64,000 nucleotides of DNA from Myxococcales bacterium (GCA_014240065.1 JAAZXR010000021.1:1-64000), one strand, 5' to 3'; counted from the first letter of the stretch, positions 8,145 through 17,038 are shown. Translations and numbers: made by a program. The notes: generated by a model from the sequence alone, not told the origin.

Positions 8145-8947
8145 ACGGTGACTCGCGAGATGAGCCCATGTTCGTGGGCTACCTCGACGGCATGCCCCGG
8201 CGCACCCGGGCGGCCATGCGCGCTACGGTGCTCGGGGTATTTGTTGTGGTCGCGTCGGCCGCGGCCGCGCTCACCTCGGCGCAGCTGCCGTTTGACGCGA
8301 GCGGCTACGACCTGATCTCTGTGCGCACCTTCGAGGGTGTAGTGCGCGTCGATCCGCACCCCACCATCGAGCTCGACGTCCCGTCCACAGCGGGGGAGAT
8401 CGTACGGGCGTTCGTGGTGAACCTCGGCAAGTTCTCGGCCCGCGGCGCGCTCGAGGAGGCTGACGGCAAGCGCGCGCGCCTGCGAGGCAAGCTCGTCTAC
8501 CGCGGCGACCAGGTGATGATCGAGCTGCTGCCCTGGTCCGTGGAGGTGCTCGGCGAGGGTGAGAGCGCAGGTGACGTCGCGGCGGCGAGCGCACACCCGG
8601 GCGAGACCGTGGAGGCGCACGGCGAGGTGACCCTGGTGGGAGAGATCGTGGACAGCAAGTGCTACTACGGCGTCATGAACCCCGGGAACCTCAAGCCGCA
8701 CCGGGGCTGCGCCGTGCGCTGTATCAGCGGCGGCATCCCGCCGGTGCTCTTGGTGCGCAGCGAGGCAGCGGGGGAGACCTCCGTGCGTTACGTGCTGCTC
8801 GTGGGCCCCGATGGCGCGCCCATCAATGAGGCGATCCTCGATCGCGTCGCCGAACCGGTGCAGGCGAAGGGGGCGCTAGAGCGTCATGACGACATGTGGG
8901 TCCTGCGCGTCGCTCCAGGGGACATCACGCGGGTGACGTCGAACTAG
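8141..8947 (+). CDS. Membrane-anchored protein with conserved-looking Cys/His motif
   Basis: 268 residues with one membrane segment (about 27-47) and a large soluble, probably periplasmic, part. Near residues 168-200 lies a dense motif: V-D-S-K-C174, then H187, C190 and C194, followed by I-S-G-G-I-P-P. Three Cys and one His this close suggest a metal or cluster site, or a disulfide-based redox centre, but there is no CxxCH. Start GTG 8141 overlaps the stop of the Rieske fusion gene. It is the last gene of the four-gene operon. I do not recognise a named family. Confidence 0.75.
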   Translation: MNGDSRDEPMFVGYLDGMPRRTRAAMRATVLGVFVVVASAAAALTSAQLPFDASGYDLISVRTFEGVVRVDPHPTIELDVPSTAGEIVRAFVVNLGKFSARGALEEADGKRARLRGKLVYRGDQVMIELLPWSVEVLGEGESAGDVAAASAHPGETVEAHGEVTLVGEIVDSKCYYGVMNPGNLKPHRGCAVRCISGGIPPVLLVRSEAAGETSVRYVLLVGPDGAPINEAILDRVAEPVQAKGALERHDDMWVLRVAPGDITRVTSN

Positions 8948-9063
8948 CCTCACCGCGGCGCGACGACGTGAGACGTCTGCATCTGGCACAGACATTCGAT
9001 GACGGATCGGGATACCGATGGGGATGGGATGAAGAGGTAATGGGTCCTGCGGACCTCTTGTTC

Positions 9064-9271
9064 GGCCCGCGGCTTCGAAGGTATGGTTGCGGCGTGTTGA
9101 CCGCTTTGTCTCGTCGTTTCGTCGCTCGTCTTCTGAGCGTCTCGTTTGTTTTCACGGCGGCCTGCGGGGCGGAGGCAGGTGACGTCGGCGTGGACGACGG
9201 GGACGGAGGCACCGGTGACGAGAGCGACACCGGGGACGGGGACGGGGACGCCTGGGACGGCACCTGGCCGA
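9064..9271 (+). repeat. Direct repeat copy B (lipoprotein promoter/leader)
   Basis: Partner of the copy at 5746-5945. It spans the bases upstream of the GTG start, the signal peptide and the Gly-Asp linker of the intact lipoprotein gene. Because the match includes non-coding bases before the start, it reflects DNA duplication and not only protein similarity. Confidence 0.85.
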
Positions 9272-11097
9272 CGCTAGACTGCGACCCGCTCGTCCCGAGC
9301 TACTGCGCCTTTCCGCTCCCCAACAACGTGTTCACCGTGGCCGACCCAGCGCGGGAGACGGGGCTGCGCACGCAGTTCGATCCCATGACCGTCCCGGTGA
9401 GCAGCTCGGGCGGGGTCACCGACGTGACCCCGTTCAACACGCGCGATGGGTTCTCCCCCGGCATCAACATGGTGACGCATCTGCCCGGCGCCACGGCGCA
9501 GGGCCTGCCTCGCCCCGACAGCATCGAGGAATCGCTGAGCCCGTCCTCGCCCACGATTCTGCTGGATGTGGAGACGGGGGCGCTGGTGCCCCACTGGTCG
9601 GAGATCGACATGAGCACCGCGGATGACGAGCGGCGCGCCTTTCTCATCCGCCCCGCCGTACGCCTCGACGACGCGAAGCGCTACATCGTGGCCATCCGCG
9701 ACGTGGTGGACGGGAACGGGGAGCCCATCGCTCCCTCGGAGGGTTTCTTGGCCCTTCGCGACGACGGTGCGTCCGACGATCCTGCCATCAACGATCGCCG
9801 GGACCTCTACGACAACATCTTCCGGGAGCTCGAGGACGCGGGCGTCCCCCGCGACGATCTGCAGCTTGCCTGGGACTTCACCACCGCGAGCCGCGACGAC
9901 ACCACGGCGTGGATGCTTCACATGCGGGATGTAGCTTTGGAGATGACGCCGGCGTCGGGGCCGAGCTACCTCCTCGATTCCGTCACGCCAAACTGGGCCC
10001 CGGGGATCGCGTTCCGCGTGGAGGGCCACGTGGAGGTGCCGCTGTTTTTGGACGACCCCGGACCGGGTGGGATGATGCGCATCGGCGACGACGGGCTCCC
10101 GCGGGCGGAGAGCACGGCCATGTATCCCTTCCTCGCGCTTATTCCTGAGAGCGCGGGTACCGAGCCGGCCGCGCTGTTGCAGTTTGGGCACGGCCTGTTT
10201 GGGACCTACACGCAGGTGGAGGGGACGCAGGCCATCGCCACCGGCTACAACATGGTGACCTTCGGGGTCGACTGGATCGGAATGTCGAGTGAGGACCCGG
10301 TCCAGCTGCTGGCCCTGCTCTCCAGCGGGGACCTCTCGAATTTCGCGACGCTGCCGGACCGGCTGCTGCAAGCGCAGGTCAACGCGCTCTTGACCATGCG
10401 CATGATGATGGGGGACTTCAAGGACGACCCGCAGCTTCAAGTCAACGGCCAAATCCCCATCGACGCCGAGGAGCGCTACTACGCCGGAGGGAGTCTCGGT
10501 GGAATTTTGGGCAGCGTCTACATGGCGATCACCCCCGACGTGCAGCGCGGCGGGCTCATGGTGCCCGGGCAATCCTTCAACCTCTTGCTCAGCCGCAGCG
10601 TGCTGTTTCAGCCGTTTTTTGACGTGCTGCAGCTCAACTACGACGACCCCCTGGACATCCCCATGTTCCTCGCGACCGCGATGCTGCTCTGGGACCGCGC
10701 GGAGCCCACGGGTTTCACGCCGTACCTTCGAAGCGGCGCGCTCACCGACGGGTTCAAACACGAGGTGTTGATTCAAGGCGCCATGGGGGATCACCAGGTC
10801 ACCAACTTTGGGACGCACCTCATGTCGCGGGCCATCGGCGCGCCGCCGCTGGTGACCTCGGGCGAGTACTTTTGGGGGATGGATCCGGTGGAGGATGGGC
10901 ACGAGGGATCGGCGACCATCATGTACGATTTTGGACTCCCGCCCATTCCCCTCGAGAACGTCCCGATGGAGGAGGGCGACGATCCGCACGCGTCGATCCT
11001 GCTCCTCCCGGGTGGGGAGGGGCTGACCACGCTCGACACCTTCCTCCGGACGGGCGCCGTGATCAACGCCTGCGACGGCGTCTGCGATCCGGATTGA
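9094..11097 (+). CDS. Large lipoprotein with alpha/beta-hydrolase-like features
   Basis: Predicted outer-envelope lipoprotein of 667 residues. The leader ends with lipobox T-A-A-C (Cys24), then an Asp/Gly/Thr linker to about residue 58. The mature part has a hydrolase-style F-G-H-G-L-F-G (about 364-370), a nucleophile-elbow-like G465-G-S467-L-G469, and a late G-D566-H567 that could supply acid and base. This recalls bacterial lipase/virulence-factor hydrolases, but the match is by motif only. GTG 9094 is chosen because the duplicated leader at 5774 starts at the same codon; the frame is open further upstream without signal-peptide character. Confidence 0.75.
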   Translation: MLTALSRRFVARLLSVSFVFTAACGAEAGDVGVDDGDGGTGDESDTGDGDGDAWDGTWPTLDCDPLVPSYCAFPLPNNVFTVADPARETGLRTQFDPMTVPVSSSGGVTDVTPFNTRDGFSPGINMVTHLPGATAQGLPRPDSIEESLSPSSPTILLDVETGALVPHWSEIDMSTADDERRAFLIRPAVRLDDAKRYIVAIRDVVDGNGEPIAPSEGFLALRDDGASDDPAINDRRDLYDNIFRELEDAGVPRDDLQLAWDFTTASRDDTTAWMLHMRDVALEMTPASGPSYLLDSVTPNWAPGIAFRVEGHVEVPLFLDDPGPGGMMRIGDDGLPRAESTAMYPFLALIPESAGTEPAALLQFGHGLFGTYTQVEGTQAIATGYNMVTFGVDWIGMSSEDPVQLLALLSSGDLSNFATLPDRLLQAQVNALLTMRMMMGDFKDDPQLQVNGQIPIDAEERYYAGGSLGGILGSVYMAITPDVQRGGLMVPGQSFNLLLSRSVLFQPFFDVLQLNYDDPLDIPMFLATAMLLWDRAEPTGFTPYLRSGALTDGFKHEVLIQGAMGDHQVTNFGTHLMSRAIGAPPLVTSGEYFWGMDPVEDGHEGSATIMYDFGLPPIPLENVPMEEGDDPHASILLLPGGEGLTTLDTFLRTGAVINACDGVCDPD

Positions 11098-11195
11098 ACG
11101 CCGGGATTCAACTGTCGCTCGATGCGTGCAGGCTCTCGCGCTACGAGCGGCGGTGGAGGTCATCCCAGCGAGGAGCCCAGCGACGGACCTCGTCC

Positions 11196-12209
11196 TCACC
11201 CAAGCGTTGGATCGACGTTGGCACCCGAGGCGACGACGACGAGCCGGCGGAGCTCGGGTCGGGCCCGGACGAGATCTCGGGCGCAGGCCAAGGCCACCGC
11301 ACCCGCGCCCTCGACCACGCCGTGGAGTTGGGCGAGCCCCACGCGGCGCAGATCCTCGGGTTCCGGCGCTCCCCAGGCGAGACGAAAGGCCTCCATCGCC
11401 GCTACGATCGAGCCCTCGTCCACGAGCTGAAACTCATCGAGCATCTGCCTTAACAGTCCGGAGGTGTAGCGTGGCGGCTCGCCCACCGCGAGACCGTCGG
11501 CGACCGTCGTCCCCACGGCGCGCGGCGTTCGTTGGCCGCGCCGCCACGCGTCATGCATGGCGGGAGCGCGGTCGCTCTGGGCGCCCACGAGCGGCCATGG
11601 CCACCCCGCGGTGTGCAAGCCGAGCCCGAGCGCGGCGGCGCAGCTCCCGACGCCGACGGGGGCGATCACGGCGTCCACGTCTGTCACGCCCATCGAGCCC
11701 AGCTGGTTGGCGAGCTCGAGCCCCATGGAGGCGTTGCCGTGCACGAGCGCGGGGGTGTCGCCGGGGTTCACGAGGTGGGCACCCGACACTTGGGCGTAGG
11801 CCCTCGCGCCACGAGAAGCGTCGTCAAAGTCGTCGCCCCACATGACCACGCGGGCGCCCAGATGAAGCACCGCGGTTAAGAGCACCAAGCCAAACAGGGC
11901 GCTGATCAGCGCGGTGACCTTGCCGCCCGATTCCCCACCACCCGCAAACGCGATCGCCGCCTCGAGCATCCAGAGCACGACCGTGGACGCCAGCAGCGCG
12001 CGTAAGGGCACGTCGAGCACGCCGGGGTGATCCGGGACCAGCCGGGTCTCGGCGTAGCGTCCGCGCAACACGAACAGGTCGCGCACCACCGCGCCGAGGC
12101 ACCGCGCCGCGTAGACGATGGCGTTGGACTGCTCGCGCAACACGCCCGGGTTGGGGGCGGGCACGGGCGCGGACGCGGCGTCTGGGTCGTGGTCGTGGTC
12201 GGCGGTCAT
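11196..12209 (-). CDS. Fusion: membrane segment plus C-terminal part of threonine/serine dehydratase
   Basis: 337 residues in two unlike parts. Residues 1-116 hold two hydrophobic segments (about 69-90 and 99-116) of an unidentified membrane protein. From about 117 (L-G-A-R-V-V-M-W-G) onward the sequence follows the C-terminal two thirds of threonine dehydratase, including G-V-G-S-C-A-A-A-L (phosphate-loop-like) and E-G-A-G-A-V-A. The N-terminal dehydratase region with the PLP-binding S-x-K-x-R-G lysine is absent here and I did not find it nearby. A normal catalytic role is therefore unlikely. The junction lies near 11858-11864. It could be a real deletion fusion, a decayed gene or an assembly error. 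Confidence 0.7.
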   Translation of the reverse strand: MTADHDHDPDAASAPVPAPNPGVLREQSNAIVYAARCLGAVVRDLFVLRGRYAETRLVPDHPGVLDVPLRALLASTVVLWMLEAAIAFAGGGESGGKVTALISALFGLVLLTAVLHLGARVVMWGDDFDDASRGARAYAQVSGAHLVNPGDTPALVHGNASMGLELANQLGSMGVTDVDAVIAPVGVGSCAAALGLGLHTAGWPWPLVGAQSDRAPAMHDAWRRGQRTPRAVGTTVADGLAVGEPPRYTSGLLRQMLDEFQLVDEGSIVAAMEAFRLAWGAPEPEDLRRVGLAQLHGVVEGAGAVALACARDLVRARPELRRLVVVASGANVDPTLG

Positions 12210-12520
12210 GGCGATGCGTGCGGCCCCGTTGGGACTGAATCTATCGCGGGGGGGACGGCATGCAAGCCCTTTTTGCTTGTTCGGGGGCGCTTTGATGAGC
12301 AGCGGGTGAGCCGCGCCACCGATCCTGAGCAGGCGCTGTGAGCGGATCTCTAGACGGCCGTGACAACCGGATGTGACTCGGTCGTCATGATATATTTTGT
12401 CGCCATGGAGCCCCGTGACACCCGAATGAACGTGGTTGCCGCAGCTGTGGGCTCAGCGGTTGACGGCAGGGTCATGAGCGTCGCGCGGCGAGCCCCGCGA
12501 GAGGGGCGGCCTCAAACAAA
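12210..12520. other. Divergent intergenic region
   Basis: This 311-bp gap separates the leftward dehydratase fusion from the rightward glycosyltransferase pair. It probably holds promoters for both. A short AT-rich patch (TATATT near 12390) could be a -10 box for the rightward genes, but no paired -35 box is clear. I saw no small gene. Confidence 0.4.
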
Positions 12521-14230
12521 GTGACGGGCCTGTCCCCACCCGCGGGGCGACCCCGCCGCCATGGCTTGTGGTGTGTCGCCGGCGTGGCGTGTCTCGTGTA
12601 CGTGATGTGCGTCGCTCACGGGTACACGCTCGATGACACCGCCGCCTTGCTCAACAACCCGGTCGTCGTTGGAGAGGTGGGGCTCAAAGAGGTGTGGCTC
12701 CGCGAGTTTTGGGGCCGTGAGCTCGGGGAGTTCGATTGGTCAAGCTCGTATCGACCGCTCACGTCCCTGTCCTTCGCGGTGGAGCATCGCGTCACGCCCG
12801 CGGCATGGCTTCACCACCTCGTCAATGTTTTGATGTTCATGGGACTTTGCGTTCAGGTGACCTGGATCGCGGGTCGGTATGCGTCATGGCGGGTCGCGAC
12901 GTGGGCAGGCGCCTTGTTTGCGGTCGCGCCCGTACATGTCGAGAGCGTAGCGTCCATCGTGGGGAGGGCCGACATGTTGTCGACAATGGCCGGGCTCGGA
13001 TCCTTCGCGCTCTTGGTGCGCCCGCCGAGCGCCCACACCACGGTGCGCGCGCTCGGGCGTGTCGCCGCAGGCAAGCCCGCGAGGGTGTTGTGTGGCTGCC
13101 TGCTTTATCTGGCGGGCATGTTGTGCAAGGAGAGCATCGCGCTGCTGCCCGGCGTCGTCATCGGTTGGATCTTGCTGGGATGGCTGGCGTCCCGGGGCGA
13201 CCCGGACGCTCGACGGTCGCTCGACTGGCAGACCGCGACAGCCATCGGCGGCGCCGGAATCATGTATCTCGTGGTGCGGCAGGTCTTCATGCCGGTCGAG
13301 CTCCCAGAGTCTTTCATCTCTGCGGACAACGTCCTCGCGGGCCTCCCGCTCGGTGAGCGGCTGTGGCTGTCGATGACGGTGCTCGGTCGGTACGCGGAGC
13401 TGGTGGTGATCCCGGTGCGGCTGTGCGCCGACCACACCTACGGCGACGTGGTCCCGTCGGGAGCGCTGTGGGGCGCGCAGGCGGGGTATCAGTGGCTCGG
13501 GGTGCTGCTGGCGGGGCTCGGCGTCTCCTGCATGCTGGGCGCGCTCATCTCCGCGAAGCGAGGTGGTGCGAGGGAACGTACCGTCGCGCTGGGGATGGTG
13601 AGCAGCGCGATGATCTCCTATGCGCTCGCCGGCCAATGGGTGGTGCCGCTGTCTGTGATCCTCGCGGAGCGCTTGATGTGCTGGCCATCGGTGTGGCTGG
13701 CCTTGGCGGGGGCCGCGACCGCACAGTGGGCGCACGTGCGGGCGCCGAGGCTTCGCCTGCGAGGATCGATCCTCGCGGTGGTCGTGGTGATCCACGGGGG
13801 GCTGGCCATGGATCGCGCGTGGGACTGGCGGGACTCCATGGCGCTGCACGGTTCGTCGGTCGCCCGATGTCCCGCGGCGATCCACAACAGGATCGCGCTC
13901 GGGGCGACGCAAGCGCAGGCGGGTGAGCACAAGGAGGCGTTGTGGAACTTCGCTGTGGCCGGGGTGCTGCGTGGGAGATTCCCGGCGCCACCCGGCCACC
14001 TCGCGGCCTTCGATGCCGAAGCCGCGGAGCTGGAGGTAGACCAGCGATTGGCGCTGATGCGCGGTCTGTTGGGTTACACAGACGAGGCCGCGTGGCGCCG
14101 GTTCGTTGGGGGCATGATGCAGTTTCTCGAGGGAGAGGGGTGGGTCGGGGCACACCGCGAATTGCGGCGGCTCATGGCGTCGGGCGAGGGCGGCCCCGTG
14201 CGGCCTTCGAGGGGAGTCACTGGGCGATGA
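12521..14230 (+). CDS. GT-C glycosyltransferase, TMTC-like
   Basis: Polytopic membrane protein, 569 residues, about ten hydrophobic segments. The first luminal/periplasmic loop has T-L-D-D-T-A-A-L (Asp38-Asp39), then S-S-Y-R-P-L-T-S-L-S (about 74-83), then A-P-V-H-V-E-S-V and V-G-R-A-D. These are the hallmarks of the TMTC/DUF1736 O-mannosyltransferase-like proteins, but only traces of the usual TPR tail remain after residue 445. It probably transfers sugar from a lipid-linked donor to exported proteins or glycans. GTG start. Its stop overlaps the next ATG (ATGA), so the pair is coupled. Confidence 0.8.
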   Translation: MTGLSPPAGRPRRHGLWCVAGVACLVYVMCVAHGYTLDDTAALLNNPVVVGEVGLKEVWLREFWGRELGEFDWSSSYRPLTSLSFAVEHRVTPAAWLHHLVNVLMFMGLCVQVTWIAGRYASWRVATWAGALFAVAPVHVESVASIVGRADMLSTMAGLGSFALLVRPPSAHTTVRALGRVAAGKPARVLCGCLLYLAGMLCKESIALLPGVVIGWILLGWLASRGDPDARRSLDWQTATAIGGAGIMYLVVRQVFMPVELPESFISADNVLAGLPLGERLWLSMTVLGRYAELVVIPVRLCADHTYGDVVPSGALWGAQAGYQWLGVLLAGLGVSCMLGALISAKRGGARERTVALGMVSSAMISYALAGQWVVPLSVILAERLMCWPSVWLALAGAATAQWAHVRAPRLRLRGSILAVVVVIHGGLAMDRAWDWRDSMALHGSSVARCPAAIHNRIALGATQAQAGEHKEALWNFAVAGVLRGRFPAPPGHLAAFDAEAAELEVDQRLALMRGLLGYTDEAAWRRFVGGMMQFLEGEGWVGAHRELRRLMASGEGGPVRPSRGVTGR

Positions 14231-16002
14231 GCGCGGCAGCGCGAACCGGATCCACGGGGGAATCTTCGAGTGCGGCGACGCGTCACACCGACGCTGAGGT
14301 CGCCGGTGAAGGGCGTGTGGGGAGGCGGAGGCTTGGTTGGTGGTTGGTGGTGGCGGTCGCGGTCTTCGCCCGGGGATTGGCGATCACGACCGAGTCGGCC
14401 TACGTGCATCCGGACGCAATTTGGCAGGGGATAGAGCCCGCCTACCAGCTCCTCCATGGCGCCGCTGTGCACAGTCAGTTGCCGTGGGAGTTTCAAGAGG
14501 GGGTGCGCTCTTGGGCCTGGCCAGCGGTGTTGGCTGTGGCCATGCACATCGGCGAGCGAATCCAACCCCTGCTGTTGTGGTGCTCGGGGGCGCCGCCGGG
14601 AGCGCTGTGGTGGACGACGGCAGCGGCGAGCGGGATTCTCGGACTGAGGCTCGGGGTCGTCGCCCTCGATCTGCTGGCGCTCTGGGGTCTGCGGGAGGCG
14701 ATCGTGAGGAGCGCCGAGGTGGGAGGGCGCGGTGGTGGGGCGCCGCGCACCGGAGAGGGCTCCGCCGCAGGATCCGCACCGCGTCAGCGCGCCGCGTTTT
14801 GGGGGTGCTTGTTCTTCGCGGCTCACCCTGTGTTCGCGATCCCCGGCGGCCAGCCGCTCATCGACATCCCGGCGACGGCGGCGCTCGTTTGGTGTGTCGT
14901 CGCGTGGCTCAGGTGGTGTCGAGTTGGCGCTCCTCGCGATGCCTTCGCCGTCGGATTTTCGTGCGGGGTCGCGGTCTTGCTGCGGGTGCAGCTTGCCCCC
15001 GCGATCATCGCTGTGGCGGTGTTGTCGCTGCTGCACCGGCGCCGCTGGGGAGGAGCGCGTGAGCCGAGCGTGCCAGCCCCCGGCAGTGAACGCGCGCGTG
15101 GTCTTGAGGGGCGTCCGTTGGGCGCGTGGTCCGTTTGGATCGGCGGCGTCGTCGTGGCGTGCCTGCTATTCTCGGGGGTCGATCGTTGGGTGGCTCCCGA
15201 ACCCACGACGCCGCTCGCGTGGTGGGTGGGATACTTAGAGTTCAACCTCGATGGGGGAGCGACGGCGTTTGGCGCGATGCCTGTGGACCGCTATGTCGAC
15301 CACGCGCGCCTCGCATTTGGAAGCCTCCCCCTGTTCGTCGGGGCGCTCCTCGTCGCGGCCTCGGGACGGCGCGGTCTGTTCCTCGTGGTGCCAGCCCTCG
15401 CGCTTTTGATCCCTCACCAGCTGCTCTCCTATCGTGTTTGGAGGTTCATTCATCCCGCCGTCGTCTTGTTGGTCGGCGCCGCGGCGCTCGGTGGGATGCG
15501 AATGATGCTCGCGGCTCAGGGGCGCTCGAGGGCCGCCGGGCTGTCATTTGGGGGCGTTGTCATGGCCGCCGCGGTCGCGTCGGTCTTCTCAAGTTGGACG
15601 ACGGGATCGCTCTGGAAGACGACGTGGTTATTCAATCAAGGCGGGGCTGCGGCCGTGGAAGGGTCGGCGCAACTCAACGAAGCCTTGCTCTGGGTGGCTG
15701 GGGATCTCAGCGAGGAGCGGGCGGGCTCCCCAGCCAGACAGCCCTCGGCGGACGCCGGATCTAGCGCGCGGCAGGTCGTGCAGTGGATCGTACCCAGGCA
15801 GGGTGCACCAGGGCTGGCGTTCTTGGGGGCCGATGTGCCCTTGCAGAGTCCAATCGCCGCGCCGCCCAGCGCGCCACGACCCTCCCCCGAGGGCTGGTGG
15901 ATCATTCCGGAGGCCAAATCTGCGGCGCTCTCGAACCAGGGATTTGTGGTCGTGCATCGGGGTTCATCTGCGGGGATCGTCGTGATGCGGTCGGCGCCGT
16001 AG
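14227..16002 (+). CDS. GT-C glycosyltransferase, GT22/PIG-B-ALG12-like
   Basis: Polytopic membrane protein, 591 residues. After the first membrane segment it has H61-P-D-A-I-W-Q67 and then L-P-W-E-F-Q-E-G-V-R-S-W, which match the H-P-D-E-x-F-Q and W-E-x-x-x-x-x-R-S signatures of GT22 mannosyltransferases, known mainly from eukaryotic GPI and N-glycan synthesis. Ala replaces the usual Glu after H-P-D. The start ATG 14227 overlaps the upstream stop by four bases. The frame stays open upstream, but that would overlap the TMTC-like gene heavily. It probably acts with the preceding enzyme on a shared lipid-linked sugar. Confidence 0.8.
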   Translation: MSAAARTGSTGESSSAATRHTDAEVAGEGRVGRRRLGWWLVVAVAVFARGLAITTESAYVHPDAIWQGIEPAYQLLHGAAVHSQLPWEFQEGVRSWAWPAVLAVAMHIGERIQPLLLWCSGAPPGALWWTTAAASGILGLRLGVVALDLLALWGLREAIVRSAEVGGRGGGAPRTGEGSAAGSAPRQRAAFWGCLFFAAHPVFAIPGGQPLIDIPATAALVWCVVAWLRWCRVGAPRDAFAVGFSCGVAVLLRVQLAPAIIAVAVLSLLHRRRWGGAREPSVPAPGSERARGLEGRPLGAWSVWIGGVVVACLLFSGVDRWVAPEPTTPLAWWVGYLEFNLDGGATAFGAMPVDRYVDHARLAFGSLPLFVGALLVAASGRRGLFLVVPALALLIPHQLLSYRVWRFIHPAVVLLVGAAALGGMRMMLAAQGRSRAAGLSFGGVVMAAAVASVFSSWTTGSLWKTTWLFNQGGAAAVEGSAQLNEALLWVAGDLSEERAGSPARQPSADAGSSARQVVQWIVPRQGAPGLAFLGADVPLQSPIAAPPSAPRPSPEGWWIIPEAKSAALSNQGFVVVHRGSSAGIVVMRSAP

Positions 16003-16110
16003 CGCTCGCGCGGCTCGTCGAATACCATCCAATATGAGCCCCGGCGCGTGCTCCTCTTCCCATCGCGCTCACGCGTCCCCTCGCAACCTCTCTATCCGCC
16101 GAGAACACCC

Positions 16111-16764
16111 ATGACGCCGCCTCCCGACCCGACGATCCCGACACCGCGCTTGCATCGAGCGCTTGAGCGCTATTTCGCCGCCTGCGAGGGCGCCGAACGG
16201 CGGGTGCCCGCGTCGCGCAGGCGGGCGCTCGACGTCGTCGCCACCTACGTTCGACGCCAGCGCGCCGACGGAGCCGTCGCGAGGCTCGTCTTCATTTGCA
16301 CGCACAACTCGCGACGCAGTCACATGGCGCAGCTCTTCGCACACGCGGCGTTCATTCGCGCGGGGATCCTCGGCGTGGAAACCTACTCGGGTGGCACGGA
16401 GGCGACGGCGGTGAATCTCCGCGCGGTCGAGGTATTGCGAGGTGCGGGTTTTCGTATCGAGGCGGCGAACGCGAGCTCCGCGAACCCTCGCTATCGGGTC
16501 ACCGTGGGCGAAGGGCTCGCGCCCTTGGTCGCGTTCTCAAAGCAGCTCTTTGAGCCATCGAATCCGCGGAGAAACTTCGCGGCGGTGATGACCTGCGCCG
16601 ACGCCGATATCGCGTGCCCGGTGGTCGAGGGTGCGGACGTTCGCGTCGCGCTCCCTTATGTGGATCCGAAGCGCGCGGACGGCACTGTTCACGAGCACTC
16701 AATCTACGAGGCAAGCGCCCAAGAAATCGCGAGAGAGTTGTTGTATCTAGTTGCCGGAGTGTAG
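16111..16764 (+). CDS. Arsenate reductase / low-molecular-weight phosphatase-like protein
   Basis: 217 residues. The C-terminal 160 residues form a low-molecular-weight phosphatase fold with the catalytic P-loop C63-T-H-N-S-R-R-S, fitting C-x5-R and the thioredoxin-linked ArsC pattern. An N-terminal helical extension of about 55 residues precedes it. Later D-P-K-R-A-D-G-T sits where the catalytic Asp-Pro is expected. The second Cys pair needed by thioredoxin-coupled ArsC could be C-A-D-A-D-I-A-C (about 169-176). No ars operator or arsenite pump is adjacent, so a protein-phosphatase role is equally possible. Start ATG 16111 was preferred over a TTG or ATG further upstream. Confidence 0.78.
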   Translation: MTPPPDPTIPTPRLHRALERYFAACEGAERRVPASRRRALDVVATYVRRQRADGAVARLVFICTHNSRRSHMAQLFAHAAFIRAGILGVETYSGGTEATAVNLRAVEVLRGAGFRIEAANASSANPRYRVTVGEGLAPLVAFSKQLFEPSNPRRNFAAVMTCADADIACPVVEGADVRVALPYVDPKRADGTVHEHSIYEASAQEIARELLYLVAGV

Positions 16765-16865
16765 GGAACGGCCCCGCCTAGTTATGTGTGCGCGGGGGGG
16801 GGCAGACATGCGTTCCAGATTGCGACGAGACTAAAAGGAACAGCGAGCCCCGTACGGGCCGCGGC

Positions 16866-16914
16866 GACGTTGTTCACGGTGAGTGGCAGACAACGTCTGT
16901 TCGGACTGAGCCGA
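16866..16914 (+). promoter_or_regulatory. Inverted repeats upstream of the TPR protein gene
   Basis: Two nearby hairpins: GACGTTGT (16866-16873) pairs with ACAACGTC (16890-16897), and TCGG/CCGA pair at 16901-16914. They are followed by CTATAAAA, which could serve as a -10 box about 120 bp before the gene at 17039. They could be an operator or the 5' end of a leader RNA. Confidence 0.3.
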
Positions 16915-17038
16915 CCTATAAAACTGCGTCCGGCCAACTTGGGTGGCGAGGCAGGCGGGCGCGATGGCGGACTGCTCGCAGAGTAGATATAGTTCCCCCC
17001 AGCGCATCGGCCGGGTCGGGAGCGCGAAAGTGATCACA

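Noticed and set aside
9274-11199. Long leftward frame opposite the hydrolase-like lipoprotein gene
   Set aside because: The rightward strand has a lipobox leader and hydrolase motifs. The leftward frame is rich in Arg/His/Gly with no recognisable domain.
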